Part shown: piece after piece, positions 1 to 9,059 of the stretch | Numbering within the stretch: position 1 is the stretch's first letter | How the letters are laid out: each line of letters begins with the position of its first letter | Assembly: GCF_001865675.1 (NCBI RefSeq) | Contig: NZ_CP011319.1 | Location: forward strand, 930,001-994,000 | Direction of reading: 5' to 3' | Length of the DNA stretch: 64,000 bases | Origin: Janthinobacterium sp. 1_2014MBL_MicDiv | Lineage (GTDB): Bacteria > Pseudomonadota > Gammaproteobacteria > Burkholderiales > Burkholderiaceae_D | The notes under the pieces: model-generated | Database searches by the model: none | Seen by the model: only the letters and a program-made list of their open reading frames with translations | Told to the model about the DNA's origin: nothing | Program-made: the position numbers and the translations under genes

Positions 1-1
1 C

Positions 2-58
2 CTGGCCCGCGGCGTGGAAGGCGTGACGGACGTGAAGAATGGCTTGAAGGTGAAATAA
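2..58 (+). CDS. C-terminal end of a BON-domain protein (partial)
   Basis: Only the last 18 codons and the TAA stop are inside the window; the reading frame is open from the left edge. The visible end, GVEGVTDVKNGLKVK, has the strand-turn-strand pattern typical of the end of a BON domain (OsmY/Kbp-like proteins that bind phospholipid or peptidoglycan). BON proteins are usually periplasmic or cytoplasmic stress proteins. Family assignment rests on this short tail alone. Confidence 0.5.
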   Translation: MARGVEGVTDVKNGLKVK

Positions 59-335
59 GGCAGGGCAATGTCTGTCCGGCAAGCGCCGGGCAGGCCGTAG
101 CGCCAGCCCGGGTTGGCAGGGATGTGCCGCAATCGGGCGCTTCCCTGCCCCTGCGCGGGCCGACGTGTCGCACTGCCTGGCTATTGCGGCTTGTTGCGCG
201 CAGGCGGCTGCTCCGAGATCTGTCTTTAACAACAGCAGAGTTGAACTCGCTTGTATAAATTACGATCATAATATAACATGAGGAAAATCCCGCCGGCAGG
301 TGGGGTGATATCCATTCTTTTCTCATGAGGACAGC
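59..335. other. Intergenic region upstream of the MFS gene
   Basis: No convincing gene here. A short GC-rich hairpin (CCGGC-AAGC-GCCGG, about 73-88) follows the BON stop but has no T-run. The right third turns AT-rich and holds weak promoter-like elements (TTGTAT at 251, TATAAC at 272, 15-base spacer). A TGAGGA ribosome-binding site precedes the next start codon. Confidence 0.4.
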
Positions 336-1628
336 ATGCTTTCCTATCCTGTTTCGCAATGGCTGGCACGGCGCGGCATCCACTTCGCCTGGGTCATCGT
401 CGCCATTACTTTCCTCACGGCCTTGACCTCGTCGGCCGCGCTGGGCTTGCCGGGCGCGTTGATGCAGCCGCTGAGCCGCGAATTCGGCTGGGATGCCGAG
501 CAGATTTCCTCGGCCTTGGCCGTACGTTTCGTGCTGTTTGGCTTGATGGGACCGTTTGCCGCCATCCTGATGGAACGCTTCGGCTTGCGCAACGTCATCT
601 GCGTGGCGCTGGGCCTGATCGCGGCCGGCATGTTGCTGGCCACGCGCATGACGCAGTTCTGGCACCTCGTCGCCCTGTGGGGCATCCTGCTGGGGCTGGG
701 CTCGGGCATGACGGCGCTGGTCTTGAGCGCCGTGGTGGCGAACCGCTGGTTCGACACGCACCGGGGCCTGGTGGTGGGCGTGCTGACGGCCAGTTCGGCC
801 ACGGGCCAGCTGCTGTTCCTGCCCGTGGGCGCCTGGCTGATCGAGCACTTCGGCTGGCGCACGGCCGTCATGCCCGTCTTTGCCAGCTGCGCCATCGTCG
901 CCGTCCTGGCTTTTTTCTGCATGCGCAACCGCCCGCAGGATGTGGCCCTGCGGCCCTACGGCGCCGATCCGGCCACGCCCCTGGCGCCGGTGCCGGCGGC
1001 GAAAATGACGTTTGCCACGCCGTTTGTGATCTTGCGCAGCGTGGCAGCGAACCGCACCTTCTGGATACTCTTTGGCACGTTTTTCATCTGCGGCCTCAGC
1101 ACCAATGGCTTGATACAGACGCACTTCATTTCCCTGTGCGGCGATTCCGGCCTGTCGGCCGTGCCGGCTGCCTCCGTGCTGGCCATGATGGGCGCCTTCG
1201 ACCTGTTCGGCACGATCCTGTCGGGCTGGCTGTCGGACCGCTATGACAATCGCAAATTGCTGTTCTGGTACTACGGCTTGCGGGGGCTGTCCCTGTTCTG
1301 GCTGCCGTATTCGGAATTCACCTTGTACGGCCTGTCCCTGTTCGCCATGTTCTATGGCCTGGACTGGATAGCCACCGTGCCGCCGACGGTAAAACTGGTG
1401 GGCGCCACGTTCGGCAAGGAGCGGGCAGGCATGGTGTTTGGCTGGATTTTCGCCGGCCACCAGTTGGGCGCCGCCGTGGCCGCATATGGCGCGGGCCGCA
1501 TCCGCACTTTGATGCTGACCTACAATCCGGCCCTGTTCGCGGCCGGTGCCGCCTGCCTCGTGGCCGCGCTGCTGGTGCTGGCGATCCAGCGCCAGAAGGC
1601 TGCCGTGGCCGTAGCCCAGGCGGTATGA
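336..1628 (+). CDS. MFS transporter, 12 TM
   Basis: A 430-residue inner-membrane carrier with about 12 hydrophobic helices in two halves, the usual length for the major facilitator superfamily. The loop after helix 2 carries the MFS-like stretch MERFGLRN, and a matching GWLSDRYDNRK loop opens the second half. The overall look resembles the monocarboxylate/oxalate-formate (OFA-like) branch, but the substrate cannot be read from sequence. GAGGA lies a few bases before the ATG. The gene is monocistronic, with a strong hairpin terminator directly after the stop that it shares with the convergent peptidase gene. Confidence 0.85.
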   Translation: MLSYPVSQWLARRGIHFAWVIVAITFLTALTSSAALGLPGALMQPLSREFGWDAEQISSALAVRFVLFGLMGPFAAILMERFGLRNVICVALGLIAAGMLLATRMTQFWHLVALWGILLGLGSGMTALVLSAVVANRWFDTHRGLVVGVLTASSATGQLLFLPVGAWLIEHFGWRTAVMPVFASCAIVAVLAFFCMRNRPQDVALRPYGADPATPLAPVPAAKMTFATPFVILRSVAANRTFWILFGTFFICGLSTNGLIQTHFISLCGDSGLSAVPAASVLAMMGAFDLFGTILSGWLSDRYDNRKLLFWYYGLRGLSLFWLPYSEFTLYGLSLFAMFYGLDWIATVPPTVKLVGATFGKERAGMVFGWIFAGHQLGAAVAAYGAGRIRTLMLTYNPALFAAGAACLVAALLVLAIQRQKAAVAVAQAV

Positions 1629-1664
1629 AAAAAGCCAGGCCCGCGTGCGCGGAGCCTGGCTTTT
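1627..1664. terminator. Bidirectional intrinsic terminator
   Basis: Outer stem GCCAGGC/GCCTGGC with an inner CCGCG/CGCGG stem, an A-run on the left and a T-run on the right. It lies between two convergent genes and can end transcription from both. Confidence 0.85.
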
Positions 1665-1683
1665 CAAGAAGTACGCGGCAGGA

Positions 1684-3831
1684 TTATTTCAGGTATTTCG
1701 CCAGCCAGCCCTCGACTTCGCTGTAGAAGAAGCGGCTGTTCTCGCCCTTCAGGATCCAGTGGTTTTCATCCGGGAAGACGAGCAGCTTGGCCGGCACGTT
1801 CAGGCGTTGTTGCACGGCAAAGTTCATCAAGGCATTGTTAGCGGGCACGCGGTAGTCGAGTTCGCCCACGGTGATCAGGATAGGCGTCGTGAAACCCGTG
1901 CCTTTTTCGTGATTGCCCGCTTGCATGACCGGGCTTTGATCGCGCCACACGGGCAGGTTCGACCAGACGGGGCCGCCCGCATTCGTTTCACGGCCGAAAC
2001 CGCCATCGCTGGTGCCCCATTGCATGATGAGATCCATTTCGCCCGCGTGCGAGACGATGGCCTTGTAGCGCGTGGTGGTCGCCTGCAGCCAGTTGGCCAG
2101 GTGGCCGCCATAGCTGGCGCCGCCAGCGGCCAGTTTCGTGCCGTCGATGAAGGGGTATTTCTTGATGGCTTCATCGACGCCCTGGTTGACTTCGTCGCCC
2201 GGGCCCTTCAATGGGTCGAACTGGATCGAGCGCGAGAATTCCTCGCCGTAGCCGGTGGAGCCCTTGTAGTCGGTCAGCAGCACGACATAACCGGGCTTGG
2301 CCAGCAAGTGGTAGTTCCAGCGCAGCACGAACTGGTCGCGCCACATGCTGGCCGCGCCGCCGTGGATGACGGTAAACAGCGGGTATTTCTTGTTCGGGTC
2401 GAAATTGGCCGGCTTGACGAGCATGTTGTGGATCTGGCGGCCGTCGGCCGTCGTGAACCAGAAATGCTCGGGCGCCTGCCAGTCGATCTTGTCCGCCTTG
2501 TCCGTGTTGAAGGCCGTCAGGCGCTTCGGCTGCCGGCCGTTGAACGCATAGATTTCCGGCGGGTTGATGGCCGATTCCCACACGCCGACCAAAGCCTTGC
2601 CGCCGCTGCTCAGCGAGTTGATGGTACCCGTTGGCAGGGAAGCCTCGTCGCGCACGTCGCCGCCCCTGGCGTCGATCGAGTACAGCTTTTCCAGGCCCGC
2701 ATGTTCATAGCTGAAAATGATCCGCTTGCCGCCGTCCGGCAGCACGTAGCGGGAAATCGAACGGTCCAGCTTGGCCGTCAGTATCGTCGGCGCCGGGCTG
2801 CTCATGGGCCAGGCGAAGCTGGCCAGGCGTTTCACGTCATACACCTTGCCCGGCGTTTGCGCATCGCTCAAGGCAAACAGGGTCTTGCCGTCGGCCGCAA
2901 ATTTCAGGGAACCGTAGCTATGCTTGTCCTGCGTCAAACGCTGCGCCTCGCCGCCCGCCACGGGCAGCAAATACAATTGCGAATACACGGCTTCGCGCTG
3001 GGCCGCATCGCGGTTGGTGGCCGCGTTGAAGACGACAGCCTTGCCGTCCGGTGTCCAGACGGCGTCCAGCGATTGTCCTTCATCGCCCTGGCCGCCGCCA
3101 AAGCCCGGCAGGGTGACCAGTTGCGTGCCCGACAGGATGTCGCGCGGCGCGGCCTCAGGCTGCGCGTCGACGATGAACAGGCGCACCTGCTTGTCGGTCA
3201 GCCATTTGTCGAAATAGCGGGGCGCCGTCGTTTCATACGAGCGGGCACTGTATTTACGGTCCTTGCGCTCTTTCGCGCTTTGCTTGACGTCGCTTTCCGT
3301 CTTGTTGCCAGGGTAGATATCGCTGATGAACAGCAATTGCTTGCCATCGGGGCTCCATTTCGGCATGCGCGCACCAAGGGTCAGCGAGGTCAGGCGTTGC
3401 GCTTCGCCGCCGTTGGCCACGTCGAGGCGGTAGATCTGGCCCGCTTCATCGCCGTCGCGCTTGGCGACAAACACCAGCTGGCGGCTGTCCGGCGACCAGG
3501 CGACGGCGCCTTCGCCGCCCTTGGAAAAGGTCAGGCGGCGCGCCGGGCTGTCGTCAAGCAGCGACTTGATCCACAGGTCCGACCATTGATCCTTGCTGTC
3601 GTAGGCGCTGTCGACGACGGAAAACACGGCCCAGCGTCCGTCCGGGCTGGCGACGGGTGCGCCGACCCGTTTCATCAGCCATACGTCTTCATGCGTGATG
3701 GCGTGTTTGGCATTCGTTTGCGTGGCGGCAACTGGCGACGCAGGCGTGGTATCGGCGGCGTGGGCGAGCGAGGCGCAGGCCGCTGCGATCAGCAGGGAGC
3801 CGATGGAACGGCGAAGACGGGGTAAGGTCAT
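1684..3831 (-). CDS. Secreted S9-family prolyl oligopeptidase / acylaminoacyl peptidase
   Basis: A 715-residue serine peptidase. The chosen start gives a clean Sec signal peptide (Arg-rich n-region, hydrophobic core, cleavage after SLAHA); an upstream in-frame ATG would bury it. An N-terminal seven-bladed propeller with TolB/WD-like SPDGRW and SPDSRQ repeats precedes a C-terminal alpha/beta hydrolase domain. The triad reads Ser573 in GGASYGG, Asp659 in GELDYR and His691 in DENHW, with normal spacing, so the enzyme should be active on oligopeptides in the periplasm. It stands alone and converges on the MFS gene. The closest named group is dipeptidyl aminopeptidase/acylaminoacyl peptidase. Confidence 0.9.
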   Translation of the reverse strand: MTLPRLRRSIGSLLIAAACASLAHAADTTPASPVAATQTNAKHAITHEDVWLMKRVGAPVASPDGRWAVFSVVDSAYDSKDQWSDLWIKSLLDDSPARRLTFSKGGEGAVAWSPDSRQLVFVAKRDGDEAGQIYRLDVANGGEAQRLTSLTLGARMPKWSPDGKQLLFISDIYPGNKTESDVKQSAKERKDRKYSARSYETTAPRYFDKWLTDKQVRLFIVDAQPEAAPRDILSGTQLVTLPGFGGGQGDEGQSLDAVWTPDGKAVVFNAATNRDAAQREAVYSQLYLLPVAGGEAQRLTQDKHSYGSLKFAADGKTLFALSDAQTPGKVYDVKRLASFAWPMSSPAPTILTAKLDRSISRYVLPDGGKRIIFSYEHAGLEKLYSIDARGGDVRDEASLPTGTINSLSSGGKALVGVWESAINPPEIYAFNGRQPKRLTAFNTDKADKIDWQAPEHFWFTTADGRQIHNMLVKPANFDPNKKYPLFTVIHGGAASMWRDQFVLRWNYHLLAKPGYVVLLTDYKGSTGYGEEFSRSIQFDPLKGPGDEVNQGVDEAIKKYPFIDGTKLAAGGASYGGHLANWLQATTTRYKAIVSHAGEMDLIMQWGTSDGGFGRETNAGGPVWSNLPVWRDQSPVMQAGNHEKGTGFTTPILITVGELDYRVPANNALMNFAVQQRLNVPAKLLVFPDENHWILKGENSRFFYSEVEGWLAKYLK

Positions 3832-4004
3832 GGGCGTGGTCCGGGAAGTGAAAGAAGTACAGCGGGCAACATTATTGCCCATCGTTTCCTGCACTGCCAA
3901 GGCCATGAACCGTTACTTACCAGGCCGCCGCGCGCGTGGCGGACGGGCCACGCGTATCCGATCAGTTAAACTTGCCGCTTTACTCACGCTGGCGCTGCCT
4001 GAAC

Positions 4005-5051
4005 ATGAAAATTTGTCTACCCTTATTGAAAACGCTATTGCTGGGTGCAGGCGCGCTGCTGGCAACCCAGGCGCTTGCCGCCGCTGCCGCGCCATACCCG
4101 AATACCAGCGCCATGGGCGTGGGCCACGCGGAAAGCACGGCCTGGTATGCCGCTTGCCTGAAGGTCAAGGATAGTGCGCCGCCGCCGGCCGACTTGCCGG
4201 CGCCGTCCGCCGTGACCGCCTTGCAGCAGTGCCAGGCGACGGACCTGTATTACGATACCAAGAGTATGTCCTCGCCCAAGCCCGCCGACTGGCGTCCCGT
4301 GCGCCATTGTGCCCTGGCCACGCAGAACAGCGCCGTGCTGATGATGCTGTACCAGAACGGCCAGGGCGTGCAGAAGGATACGTTGTTGGCGCTCAAGTAT
4401 GCGTGCAGCATCGATGCGGCGCCGGCCGAGATGCAGGGCCGCATCGAACACTTGCAGCAGATTAACGCCAGCGGGCGCGGCATGATCGACCTGTGCGACG
4501 ACATCACCAGCGGCTACATGATGGGCGTGTGCAGCGCCATCGATGCGCGCCAGAAGCAGCGCGTGCGCGCGCAGGCAACGGGCAAGGCGAGCGAAGCGAT
4601 GCCTGCCGTGGCGCAGGCGTCGCTGCAAAAACTGCAGGCGGCGGCGGGCAGGTTTGCCGACGCGCGCGCGGCCCATGAAACGGACTTGAGCGGCACGGCG
4701 CGCGCCGCCCTGAGCATCGCCGCCCGTACGGCCGAGCTCGATTTACTGGCGCACGATCTGCGCGACTACGAGGCGGGCAAGCTGCCGGCAAGCATGTCCA
4801 AGGAGCAGGCGGCCGCGCTCGACAAGGAGCTCAACGCCATCTACGGCAAGCTGATGAAAAAGCCGGCGGCGACCTATGCGGGCGCTGTCGGCAAGGATGG
4901 CATCCGCGCCACGCAACGCCTGTGGCTGGCGTATCGCGATGCCTGGATGAATTTCGGCGCCGTGCGCTATCCGTCCGTCACCAGCGAGACGTGGGCTGGC
5001 CGCCTGACGTCGCGGCGTAATGTGCAACTGCAAGACTTGCTGGAGAATTAA
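4005..5051 (+). CDS. Secreted LprI-like (DUF1311) domain protein
   Basis: 348 residues. The start at 4005 gives a signal peptide (MKICLPLLKTLLLGAGALLA, cleavage near TQALA); the longer frame has no export signal. The N-terminal half has several cysteines and a Sel1-like stretch (MLYQNGQGVQKDTLLALKYAC). The C-terminal third (about 235-348) matches the lysozyme-inhibitor LprI/DUF1311 pattern, with a long helix and the QRLWLAYRDAW motif. A periplasmic role in resisting lysozyme or other muramidases is plausible, but DUF1311 proteins vary in function. The next gene begins 3 bases after the stop, so the two are probably cotranscribed. Confidence 0.7.
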   Translation: MKICLPLLKTLLLGAGALLATQALAAAAAPYPNTSAMGVGHAESTAWYAACLKVKDSAPPPADLPAPSAVTALQQCQATDLYYDTKSMSSPKPADWRPVRHCALATQNSAVLMMLYQNGQGVQKDTLLALKYACSIDAAPAEMQGRIEHLQQINASGRGMIDLCDDITSGYMMGVCSAIDARQKQRVRAQATGKASEAMPAVAQASLQKLQAAAGRFADARAAHETDLSGTARAALSIAARTAELDLLAHDLRDYEAGKLPASMSKEQAAALDKELNAIYGKLMKKPAATYAGAVGKDGIRATQRLWLAYRDAWMNFGAVRYPSVTSETWAGRLTSRRNVQLQDLLEN

Positions 5052-5054
5052 AAA

Positions 5055-5558
5055 ATGCGGGAAGCGTATTACCACGAAGATGATTTTTGCATGATCGAAC
5101 TGCTGCCGCTGGATAACCTGCAGCACTGTTTGACGCAGATGGGCGAGCAGCAGGCGTTTGCCGATGCGCACCGCAGCGGCGCCGGCTGGACGGAGATGTA
5201 TGTGCCCGAGGCGCCGCCGTCGCCGCTGTCCGCGCTGGGCCTCACGGCCGATCAGCTGCGGCTGGCGCTGGCCGATGCCTTGCCGCCCTACGACGCCGTC
5301 TACACGGGCTACAGCAGTTGCCGCGTGGAATGCAAGAATGTGCTGGCCTTTGGCGGCGAGCAGACGGAAACCCTGTTTGCCGGCCTGGACGACAAGGGCA
5401 TCGTGTGCGACCTGTGGTGCAGCGATGGCATGCCGCAACTGTTGCTGCTGCCCTTGAAGGAGCGCTTGCTGCTGGCCGACTGGGGCGCGGGGTTTGCGTG
5501 TCCGCTGGCCGATGGCGACCTGTTCGCCCGCTATCTGCAGGAATACGAACTGGGCTGA
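5055..5558 (+). CDS. Uncharacterised 167-aa cytoplasmic protein
   Basis: I do not recognise a family. The protein is acidic and soluble, with no signal peptide or membrane segment, and has several Cys residues in its middle (SSCRVECKN, CDLWC). Its start is 3 bases after the LprI-like stop, with GGAG just upstream inside that gene's end, indicating translational coupling. Size and acidity resemble small immunity-type proteins, but that is a guess. Its stop codon directly abuts the stop of the convergent gene. Confidence 0.7.
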   Translation: MREAYYHEDDFCMIELLPLDNLQHCLTQMGEQQAFADAHRSGAGWTEMYVPEAPPSPLSALGLTADQLRLALADALPPYDAVYTGYSSCRVECKNVLAFGGEQTETLFAGLDDKGIVCDLWCSDGMPQLLLLPLKERLLLADWGAGFACPLADGDLFARYLQEYELG

Positions 5559-5957
5559 TTACTCGCAGGCGATGGCGTTCGGCTGCGCCACCTTGACCAC
5601 CGATGCCAGATGCGCCATGTCGTTGCCGTCGCCCTGTTCCACATAGGGCTGATAGGTGTCGATGACGATGCGGGCGCGCGCTTGCCAGCCGCAATTGTCG
5701 GCCTGGCGCGCGGGCACGCGCAGCAGGCGGCGCGCCTCGGTGTCGTTACTGAAACAGAACCACGCATCGTGCGCGGCCGCGGGGCGGGGCAGGCGTCCCC
5801 ACTGCGCCTTGTCGGGCGCGAAGCAGACGCGTTTGCCGATCATCTCCAGGCTCATTTCATCCGTGCGCGCGCTGTACTGGCCATCGAGCACGATCGGCGT
5901 TTGCGCCTGCGCGGACAGGCACGCGGTGGCCAGGAGGAGGAAGGCGGCAGGTTTCAT
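5559..5957 (-). CDS. Small secreted protein of unknown function
   Basis: 132 residues from an ATG that opens a signal peptide (MKPAAFLLLATACLSAQA). The longer frame would start in the terminator and tRNA region and is rejected. The mature part has four Cys residues that could form two disulfides and a generally polar beta-like pattern; no domain recognised. The gene lies convergent to the 167-aa gene, with adjacent stop codons and no spacer. Likely periplasmic. Confidence 0.65.
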   Translation of the reverse strand: MKPAAFLLLATACLSAQAQTPIVLDGQYSARTDEMSLEMIGKRVCFAPDKAQWGRLPRPAAAHDAWFCFSNDTEARRLLRVPARQADNCGWQARARIVIDTYQPYVEQGDGNDMAHLASVVKVAQPNAIACE

Positions 5958-6014
5958 GCGTTTCTTTCGGGCTGGCGGGACGAGGCGCCAGTATAACCCC
6001 GGGGCTGGAAATGC

Positions 6015-6044
6015 AAAAAGCCCATCCGTGAGGATGGGCTTTTT
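6015..6044. terminator. Terminator after tRNA-Lys
   Basis: Perfect hairpin AAGCCCATCC-GTGA-GGATGGGCTT flanked by A- and T-runs. It lies 16 bases beyond the 3' end of tRNA-Lys on the minus strand and works in either direction by sequence. Confidence 0.85.
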
Positions 6045-6059
6045 GGTACTGCGCATTCG

Positions 6060-6135
6060 TGGTAGGCCGTGCGGGATTCGAACCTGCGACCAACGGATTA
6101 AAAGTCCGCTGCTCTACCAGCTGAGCTAACGACCC
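6060..6135 (-). tRNA. tRNA-Lys (anticodon UUU), CCA encoded
   Basis: 76 bases read on the minus strand: acceptor GGGTCGT pairs with the 3' ACGGCCT end, normal D-arm (GCTCAGC...GAGC), anticodon loop CTTTTAA with UUU, and T-loop GGTTCGAATCC. The 3' CCA is encoded. A strong promoter lies just upstream and an intrinsic terminator just downstream, so it is a single-gene unit. Confidence 0.97.
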
Positions 6136-6147
6136 GAAAGAGGCCGC

Positions 6148-6175
6148 ATTATATATCAGTTGAAAAAGAATGCAA
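6148..6175 (-). promoter_or_regulatory. Sigma70 promoter of tRNA-Lys
   Basis: On the minus strand: -35 TTGCAT and -10 TATAAT with a 16-base spacer, the -10 ending 12 bases before the tRNA 5' end. A GC-rich discriminator follows, as expected for a stable-RNA promoter. Confidence 0.8.
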
Positions 6176-6203
6176 AGCATTCCTGCACGAAAATGTAGAT
6201 GCC

Positions 6204-7985
6204 TCAATGCAGGGCCGCCGTGAGCTTCAGCACTTCCTCGATACTGGTGCTGCCGTCGCGTATCCTGTGCGCGCCGGCGATGCGCAGCGGCGTCATGCCG
6301 TCGAGGATGCTCTGGCGGCGCAGCGCGTGCAGGTCGGCGCCGGACTTGATCAGCTGGCCGAACGCTTCCGTCACGCCGAGCAGCTCGTAGATGCCGGCGC
6401 GGCCACGGTAGCCGCTGTGCCGGCACGCGGCGCAGCCGACGGGGCGATACACGCTTGCCGGGAGCGGTAGCTGGCCATCGGCCAGGCTGTGCCATTGCGC
6501 CGCGCCCGGCGCCGCATCCGGTTGCTTGCAGTCGGCGCACAGGCAGCGCAGCAGGCGCTGCGCCAGCACGCCGATCAGGCTGGCTTCCAGCAAGTAGGCG
6601 GGCAAGCCCAGCTCCAGCAGGCGCATGACGGCCGAGGGCGCATCGTTGGTGTGCAGGGTCGACAGCACCAAATGGCCCGTCAAGGCCGCCTGGATGGCCA
6701 TCTCGGCCGTGGCCAGGTCGCGGATTTCGCCCACCATGATGATGTCGGGGTCTTGCCGCATCAGCGCCCGCACGCCATCGGCAAACGACAGCTCGGCCTG
6801 CACCTGCATCTGGTTGAAGGCCGGCTCGACCATTTCGATGGGGTCTTCCACCGTGCACACATTGACGGCGCTGCTGGCCAGCGCCTTCAGCGTACTGTAC
6901 AGGGTGGTGGTCTTGCCCGAGCCCGTGGGCCCCGTCACCAGCACGATGCCGTGCGTGCGCGCCGTCAGCTGTTGCCAGCGTTGCGCATCGGCCGGCGGGA
7001 AGCCCAGGTCGGCCAGGCTCTTGATGGCGATCTCGGGATCGAAGATGCGCATGACGAGCTTTTCACCGAAGGCCGTGGGCAGGGTCGACAGGCGCAGCTC
7101 GATTTCCTGTCCCTGCGCATTGCGCGTCTTGATGCGGCCATCCTGCGGGCGGCGCTTTTCCACCACGTCCATGCGTCCGAGCAGCTTGATGCGCGCCGTC
7201 ATGGCCAGCAGCACCACGGGCGGCACCTGGTAAGCCTGGTGCAGCATGCCGTCGATGCGCAGGCGCACGAGGCCCGCGTCGCGCTTCGGCTCCAGGTGGA
7301 TGTCGGAGGCGCGCTGCTCAAACGCGTATTGCCACAGCCAGTCGACGATGCGCACCACGTGCTGGTCGTTGGCGTCGAGGCTGGCCTTGTTGCGCCCCAG
7401 TTCCACCAGCTGTTCCATATTGTGGCGCAGCGCCAGGTCTTGCGTGGACGCTTGCCGCGCCACCTTGACGGCGCTGGCCAGGCTGAAAAATTGCGCGATG
7501 GCATCGGCGATGTGCAGCGGGTTGGCGATGACGAGGCTCAGCTTGCGTGGCGCCACAGTCCCCAGTTCCGCCTGCCAGGCAAGCGCATACGGCTGTGCGG
7601 TGGCGATGACGATGCGTTCCGGCGTGCTGTCCACGGGCAGGATGTTGAAGCGGGCCGCATAGCCGGCCGTCATGACGTCGGCCACCTGGCTGAAATCGAT
7701 GTGCAGGGGATCGATGCGCAGATAGGGCAGGGCCGCGCGCTGCGCCAGCCAGGCACACAGGGCGTCGAGCGTGAGCAGGGCATGCGGCGCCAGGGCCGAG
7801 CACAGCCGGCAATCGGCCACATGGCACAGCGGATGGATGGGTGGCGCGGGGAGCAAGCCGGCGTGGGTGCGGATGGTGGCCGCCTGCGCCGCATCGAGCA
7901 CGCCATCGTCCTGCAGCCAGCGCAGCAGGTGCGGCAAGTCCAGCGTGGCGCTCGCGGTGGCTGTGGCAGGGAGGGAGGAGGGCAT
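6204..7985 (-). CDS. GspE/PilB-type secretion ATPase (orphan)
   Basis: 593 residues, typical for type II secretion or type IV pilus assembly ATPases. Walker A GPTGSGK at 352-358, Asp-box region, Walker B (DIIMVGE) and His box (GHLVLSTLHT) are intact. A C-terminal zinc finger (CLCADC...CAAC) resembles GspE. The N-terminal part is unusual in carrying a CxxxxCxxC cluster (CHVADCRLC, about residues 54-62). No other secretion or pilus gene is nearby. A spermidine-synthase-like gene lies 47 bases upstream on the same strand and may share its transcript. The machine it powers cannot be told from this window. Confidence 0.88.
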   Translation of the reverse strand: MPSSLPATATASATLDLPHLLRWLQDDGVLDAAQAATIRTHAGLLPAPPIHPLCHVADCRLCSALAPHALLTLDALCAWLAQRAALPYLRIDPLHIDFSQVADVMTAGYAARFNILPVDSTPERIVIATAQPYALAWQAELGTVAPRKLSLVIANPLHIADAIAQFFSLASAVKVARQASTQDLALRHNMEQLVELGRNKASLDANDQHVVRIVDWLWQYAFEQRASDIHLEPKRDAGLVRLRIDGMLHQAYQVPPVVLLAMTARIKLLGRMDVVEKRRPQDGRIKTRNAQGQEIELRLSTLPTAFGEKLVMRIFDPEIAIKSLADLGFPPADAQRWQQLTARTHGIVLVTGPTGSGKTTTLYSTLKALASSAVNVCTVEDPIEMVEPAFNQMQVQAELSFADGVRALMRQDPDIIMVGEIRDLATAEMAIQAALTGHLVLSTLHTNDAPSAVMRLLELGLPAYLLEASLIGVLAQRLLRCLCADCKQPDAAPGAAQWHSLADGQLPLPASVYRPVGCAACRHSGYRGRAGIYELLGVTEAFGQLIKSGADLHALRRQSILDGMTPLRIAGAHRIRDGSTSIEEVLKLTAALH

Positions 7986-8032
7986 GGCCGGCGCCTTTCA
8001 AGGCTGCCGGCCACGCGTGGGCGTGTCGGCGC

Positions 8033-8821
8033 TTACAGCGTGCTGACGATGCCCTTGACCCAGCTCTTGGCGGGCAGCTTGGTGTCGGCGACGATCTGCT
8101 TGGCGCGCTCGAGCAAGGCGGCTTGCGCCTCGGCATCGAGTGCCACTTTCGTCTTGAACGCGATCGCCACCACGTTCCCATCATGGACTTCCGGCAGGCA
8201 GACCACCTGTGCAAACGCAAACTTCATCGCCTTGATGTTCTTGGCGTAGCTCGGGTGGTCGCCAAACAGGTTCACCGTCATGATGCCGTGCGGCGCCAGG
8301 CAGGCGCAGCAGGCGGCATAGAAATCGGCGCTGTCGAGCACGGGGCCGCGCGCCGTGGCGTCATACAGGTCCACCTGCAGGGCGTCCAGCGTGCCATGGT
8401 TGGCTGCATCGTTGACGTAGTTGAGCGCATCCATTTCGCGCACGTGCAGGCGCTCGTCGTTGGGCGGCAGCTTGAACATCGAGGCGCAGATCGTGATGAC
8501 GGACGGGTTCAGCTCGATGGCCTCGACTTGCGCCTGCGGGAACTGGCGGTAGCAGAATTTGGTCAGCGCGGCCGTGCCCAGGCCCAGCTGGGCGAGGCGC
8601 TGCGGTTCCTTGATCCACAGCATCCAGGCCATCATCTGCTGCGCATATTCGAGTTCCGGCCAGTCCGGCTTGCGGATGCGCATGGCGCCCTGCACCCATT
8701 CCGTGCCGAAATGCAGATAGCGCACGCCATCCATTTCCGACAGGGTGACAGGGGCGTAGCGGGGCTTGCGCGCAGGGCGCGAGGATTCGACTTGTTCGAT
8801 GGATTTTCGTTTGATAAGCAT
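8033..8821 (-). CDS. Spermidine-synthase-like SAM-domain protein
   Basis: 262 residues with a Rossmann-type spermidine synthase/methyltransferase fold: glycine-rich LGLGTAALTKF, acidic VEAIELNP (cofactor-binding acidic residue), and LQVDLYDA near the active-site region. It lacks the classical polyamine-substrate motifs I would expect in SpeE, so it is better called SpeE-like. It lies 47 bases upstream of the GspE-type ATPase on the same strand. Confidence 0.75.
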   Translation of the reverse strand: MLIKRKSIEQVESSRPARKPRYAPVTLSEMDGVRYLHFGTEWVQGAMRIRKPDWPELEYAQQMMAWMLWIKEPQRLAQLGLGTAALTKFCYRQFPQAQVEAIELNPSVITICASMFKLPPNDERLHVREMDALNYVNDAANHGTLDALQVDLYDATARGPVLDSADFYAACCACLAPHGIMTVNLFGDHPSYAKNIKAMKFAFAQVVCLPEVHDGNVVAIAFKTKVALDAEAQAALLERAKQIVADTKLPAKSWVKGIVSTL

Positions 8822-8869
8822 AAGGCGGCCTGAAAGTGTGCCGCATTATAGCCCGTGCCGGGGCGGCAT

Positions 8870-8914
8870 AAAAAATGCCGGACCCATGAGAAGCACATGG
8901 GGCCGGCATTTTTA
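8870..8914. terminator. Long bidirectional hairpin terminator
   Basis: ATGCCGG and CCGGCAT arms with an additional inner CCCATG/CATGGG stem, flanked by A- and T-runs. It separates the spermidine-synthase-like gene's promoter region from the glycine-zipper gene and should end transcription of the latter after the adjacent palindromic repeat. Confidence 0.85.
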
Positions 8915-8929
8915 AACTGCTGAGTAACG

Positions 8930-9059
8930 ACGCCAGGCAGAAGCGGAGCGAGCGGATGGCGGAGGTGGCCGAGAAGCGCAACCGTACCCAGTACGGGGGC
9001 GCCAAGCCGGTGAGCATCACAGGCCGCCTATGCCGACGCGCAGCTGCTTGGGTCAGGCG
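8930..9059 (-). repeat. Nested palindromic 3'-end element, copy A
   Basis: Read on the minus strand this matches copies at 29758, 61127 and 63555: CGCCTGAC start, CTGCGCGTCGGC, GGCGGCCTGTGATGCTCAC, an apical hairpin CCGTAC/GTACGG, GCGCTTCTCGGCC and CCGCTCGCTCCG. It begins at the base directly after the stop codon of the glycine-zipper gene. The outer inverted ends are more worn here than in copies B and C. Confidence 0.8.

Noticed and set aside
1645..3825. 726-codon plus-strand ORF opposite the S9 peptidase gene
   Set aside because: The peptidase on the other strand has a full family match and triad; the ORF is Arg/Ala/Gln/His-rich shadow sequence caused by GC-biased third positions.
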